Assembly: GCF_903994035.1 (NCBI RefSeq)
Contig: NZ_CAJEWB010000008.1
Location: 1-34,490 of the forward strand
Source of the DNA: Phocicoccus pinnipedialis
GTDB lineage: Bacteria > Bacillota > Bacilli > Staphylococcales > Salinicoccaceae
Length of the DNA: 34,490 nt
Direction of reading: 5' to 3'
A program made the translations under genes and the position numbers. Position 1 is the first letter of the stretch; every line of letters begins with the position of its first letter. The notes beneath the pieces were generated by a model. It was given only the letters and a program-made list of their open reading frames with translations, was not told the origin of the DNA and did no database searches. Positions 34,280-34,490 of the stretch are shown here, piece after piece.

Positions 34280-34349
34280 ATAAAAGTCGTCAAATTCCTG
34301 ACGCACGAAAGTTAATAAAAAATAACGATAAATTAAATGAAATTTAATG

Positions 34350-34378
34350 TTGCATTAATAAACACGACATGTTATATT
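34350..34378 (+). promoter_or_regulatory. Promoter P2 of the downstream rRNA operon
   Basis: TTGCAT (34350-34355), a 17-base spacer and TATATT (34373-34378). Tandem promoters 99 bases apart are typical of rRNA operons. Confidence 0.65.
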
Positions 34379-34490
34379 AATTAAGCAACTGTTTCAAACA
34401 AGAACATTGAAAACTGAATGACAATATGTCAACGTTAATTCCAAAAATACACTCTACGGAGTGACTGAGAGAACAGTATAAAACACGGAT
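34379..34490 (+). other. rRNA operon leader (pre-16S), cut by the window edge
   Basis: AACATTGAAAACTGAA at about 34404-34419 matches the boxA-like leader found ahead of 16S rRNA in Bacillus and Staphylococcus, and GTTAATTCC follows at a similar spacing. A short hairpin (ACTCTACGGAGT) lies further on. The 16S 5' end itself is not in the window. A tRNA or spacer context cannot be fully excluded. Confidence 0.7.

Noticed and set aside
34398-34490. tRNA gene near the right edge
   Set aside because: No acceptor stem, T-loop GTTCGANTC or anticodon arm can be formed; the segment matches an rRNA leader better.

Overview
This window is low-GC Firmicute chromosome. The best fit is the family Staphylococcaceae (a Jeotgalicoccus, Nosocomiicoccus, Salinicoccus or Macrococcus-like genome). 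Supporting this are AGGAGG-type ribosome binding sites, TTG and GTG starts, sigma-B-type promoters, and staphylococcal-type genes (DUF2382 stress protein, CsbD, TcyP, OpuD-like BCCT, MntR, Pdp, UDPGP-family uridylyltransferase, SalA/Mrp, KbaA-like protein). I cannot name the species from the sequence alone. Most of the window is ordinary, well-kept housekeeping DNA. No CRISPR array, IS transposase, phage module or tRNA gene is visible.

Layout. 1-560: a gene-poor segment ends abruptly in the last 19 codons of ribosomal protein S9 (rpsI), followed by a strong terminator. This looks like the far-side attachment site of an element integrated at the 3' end of rpsI. 670-6683: a D-2-hydroxyacid dehydrogenase with a substituted catalytic Arg, a sigma-B-type stress protein, a TIGR01777-type epimerase (minus), two tiny ORFs, a cupin, a Nudix hydrolase and an NCS2 purine permease. 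6874-11523 (all minus): PPP-type phosphatase, butanediol-type dehydrogenase, nucleoside hydrolase, CsbD and the cystine importer TcyP. 11714-16184 (plus): aldehyde dehydrogenase, a ribokinase + nucleoside hydrolase operon and a membrane protein. 16219-24427: an EIIC_2-type membrane protein, a PHP-domain hydrolase, a BCCT betaine transporter, a PfeT/ZosA-type metal ATPase behind two PerR-like boxes, and an NhaC antiporter. 24592-26336: a lipoprotein / RNase HI / HAD cluster. 26494-27844: a small coiled-coil membrane protein, a frameshifted small membrane-protein gene and MntR. 27980-32305: a plus-strand run with Pdp, UDPGP-type uridylyltransferase, hemolysin III and ProC. 32401-34196: SalA/Mrp and a KbaA-like protein. 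The window ends in two tandem promoters and a leader that look like the start of an rRNA operon.

How the genes fit together. Nucleoside salvage recurs: two nucleoside hydrolases, ribokinase, pyrimidine-nucleoside phosphorylase and a purine permease. Together they could turn external nucleosides into bases plus ribose-5-phosphate. A stress layer is visible in the DNA: sigma-B-like promoters precede the DUF2382 protein, CsbD and the aldehyde dehydrogenase. PerR-like boxes sit on the P1B-4 ATPase promoter. Osmotic and ionic control is represented by BCCT and NhaC. Metal control is represented by the ATPase and MntR. The most unusual items are the rpsI 3' remnant, the twin PerR-like boxes, a sigma-B -35 element built from the last codons of tcyP, and the A-run frameshift at 27040.
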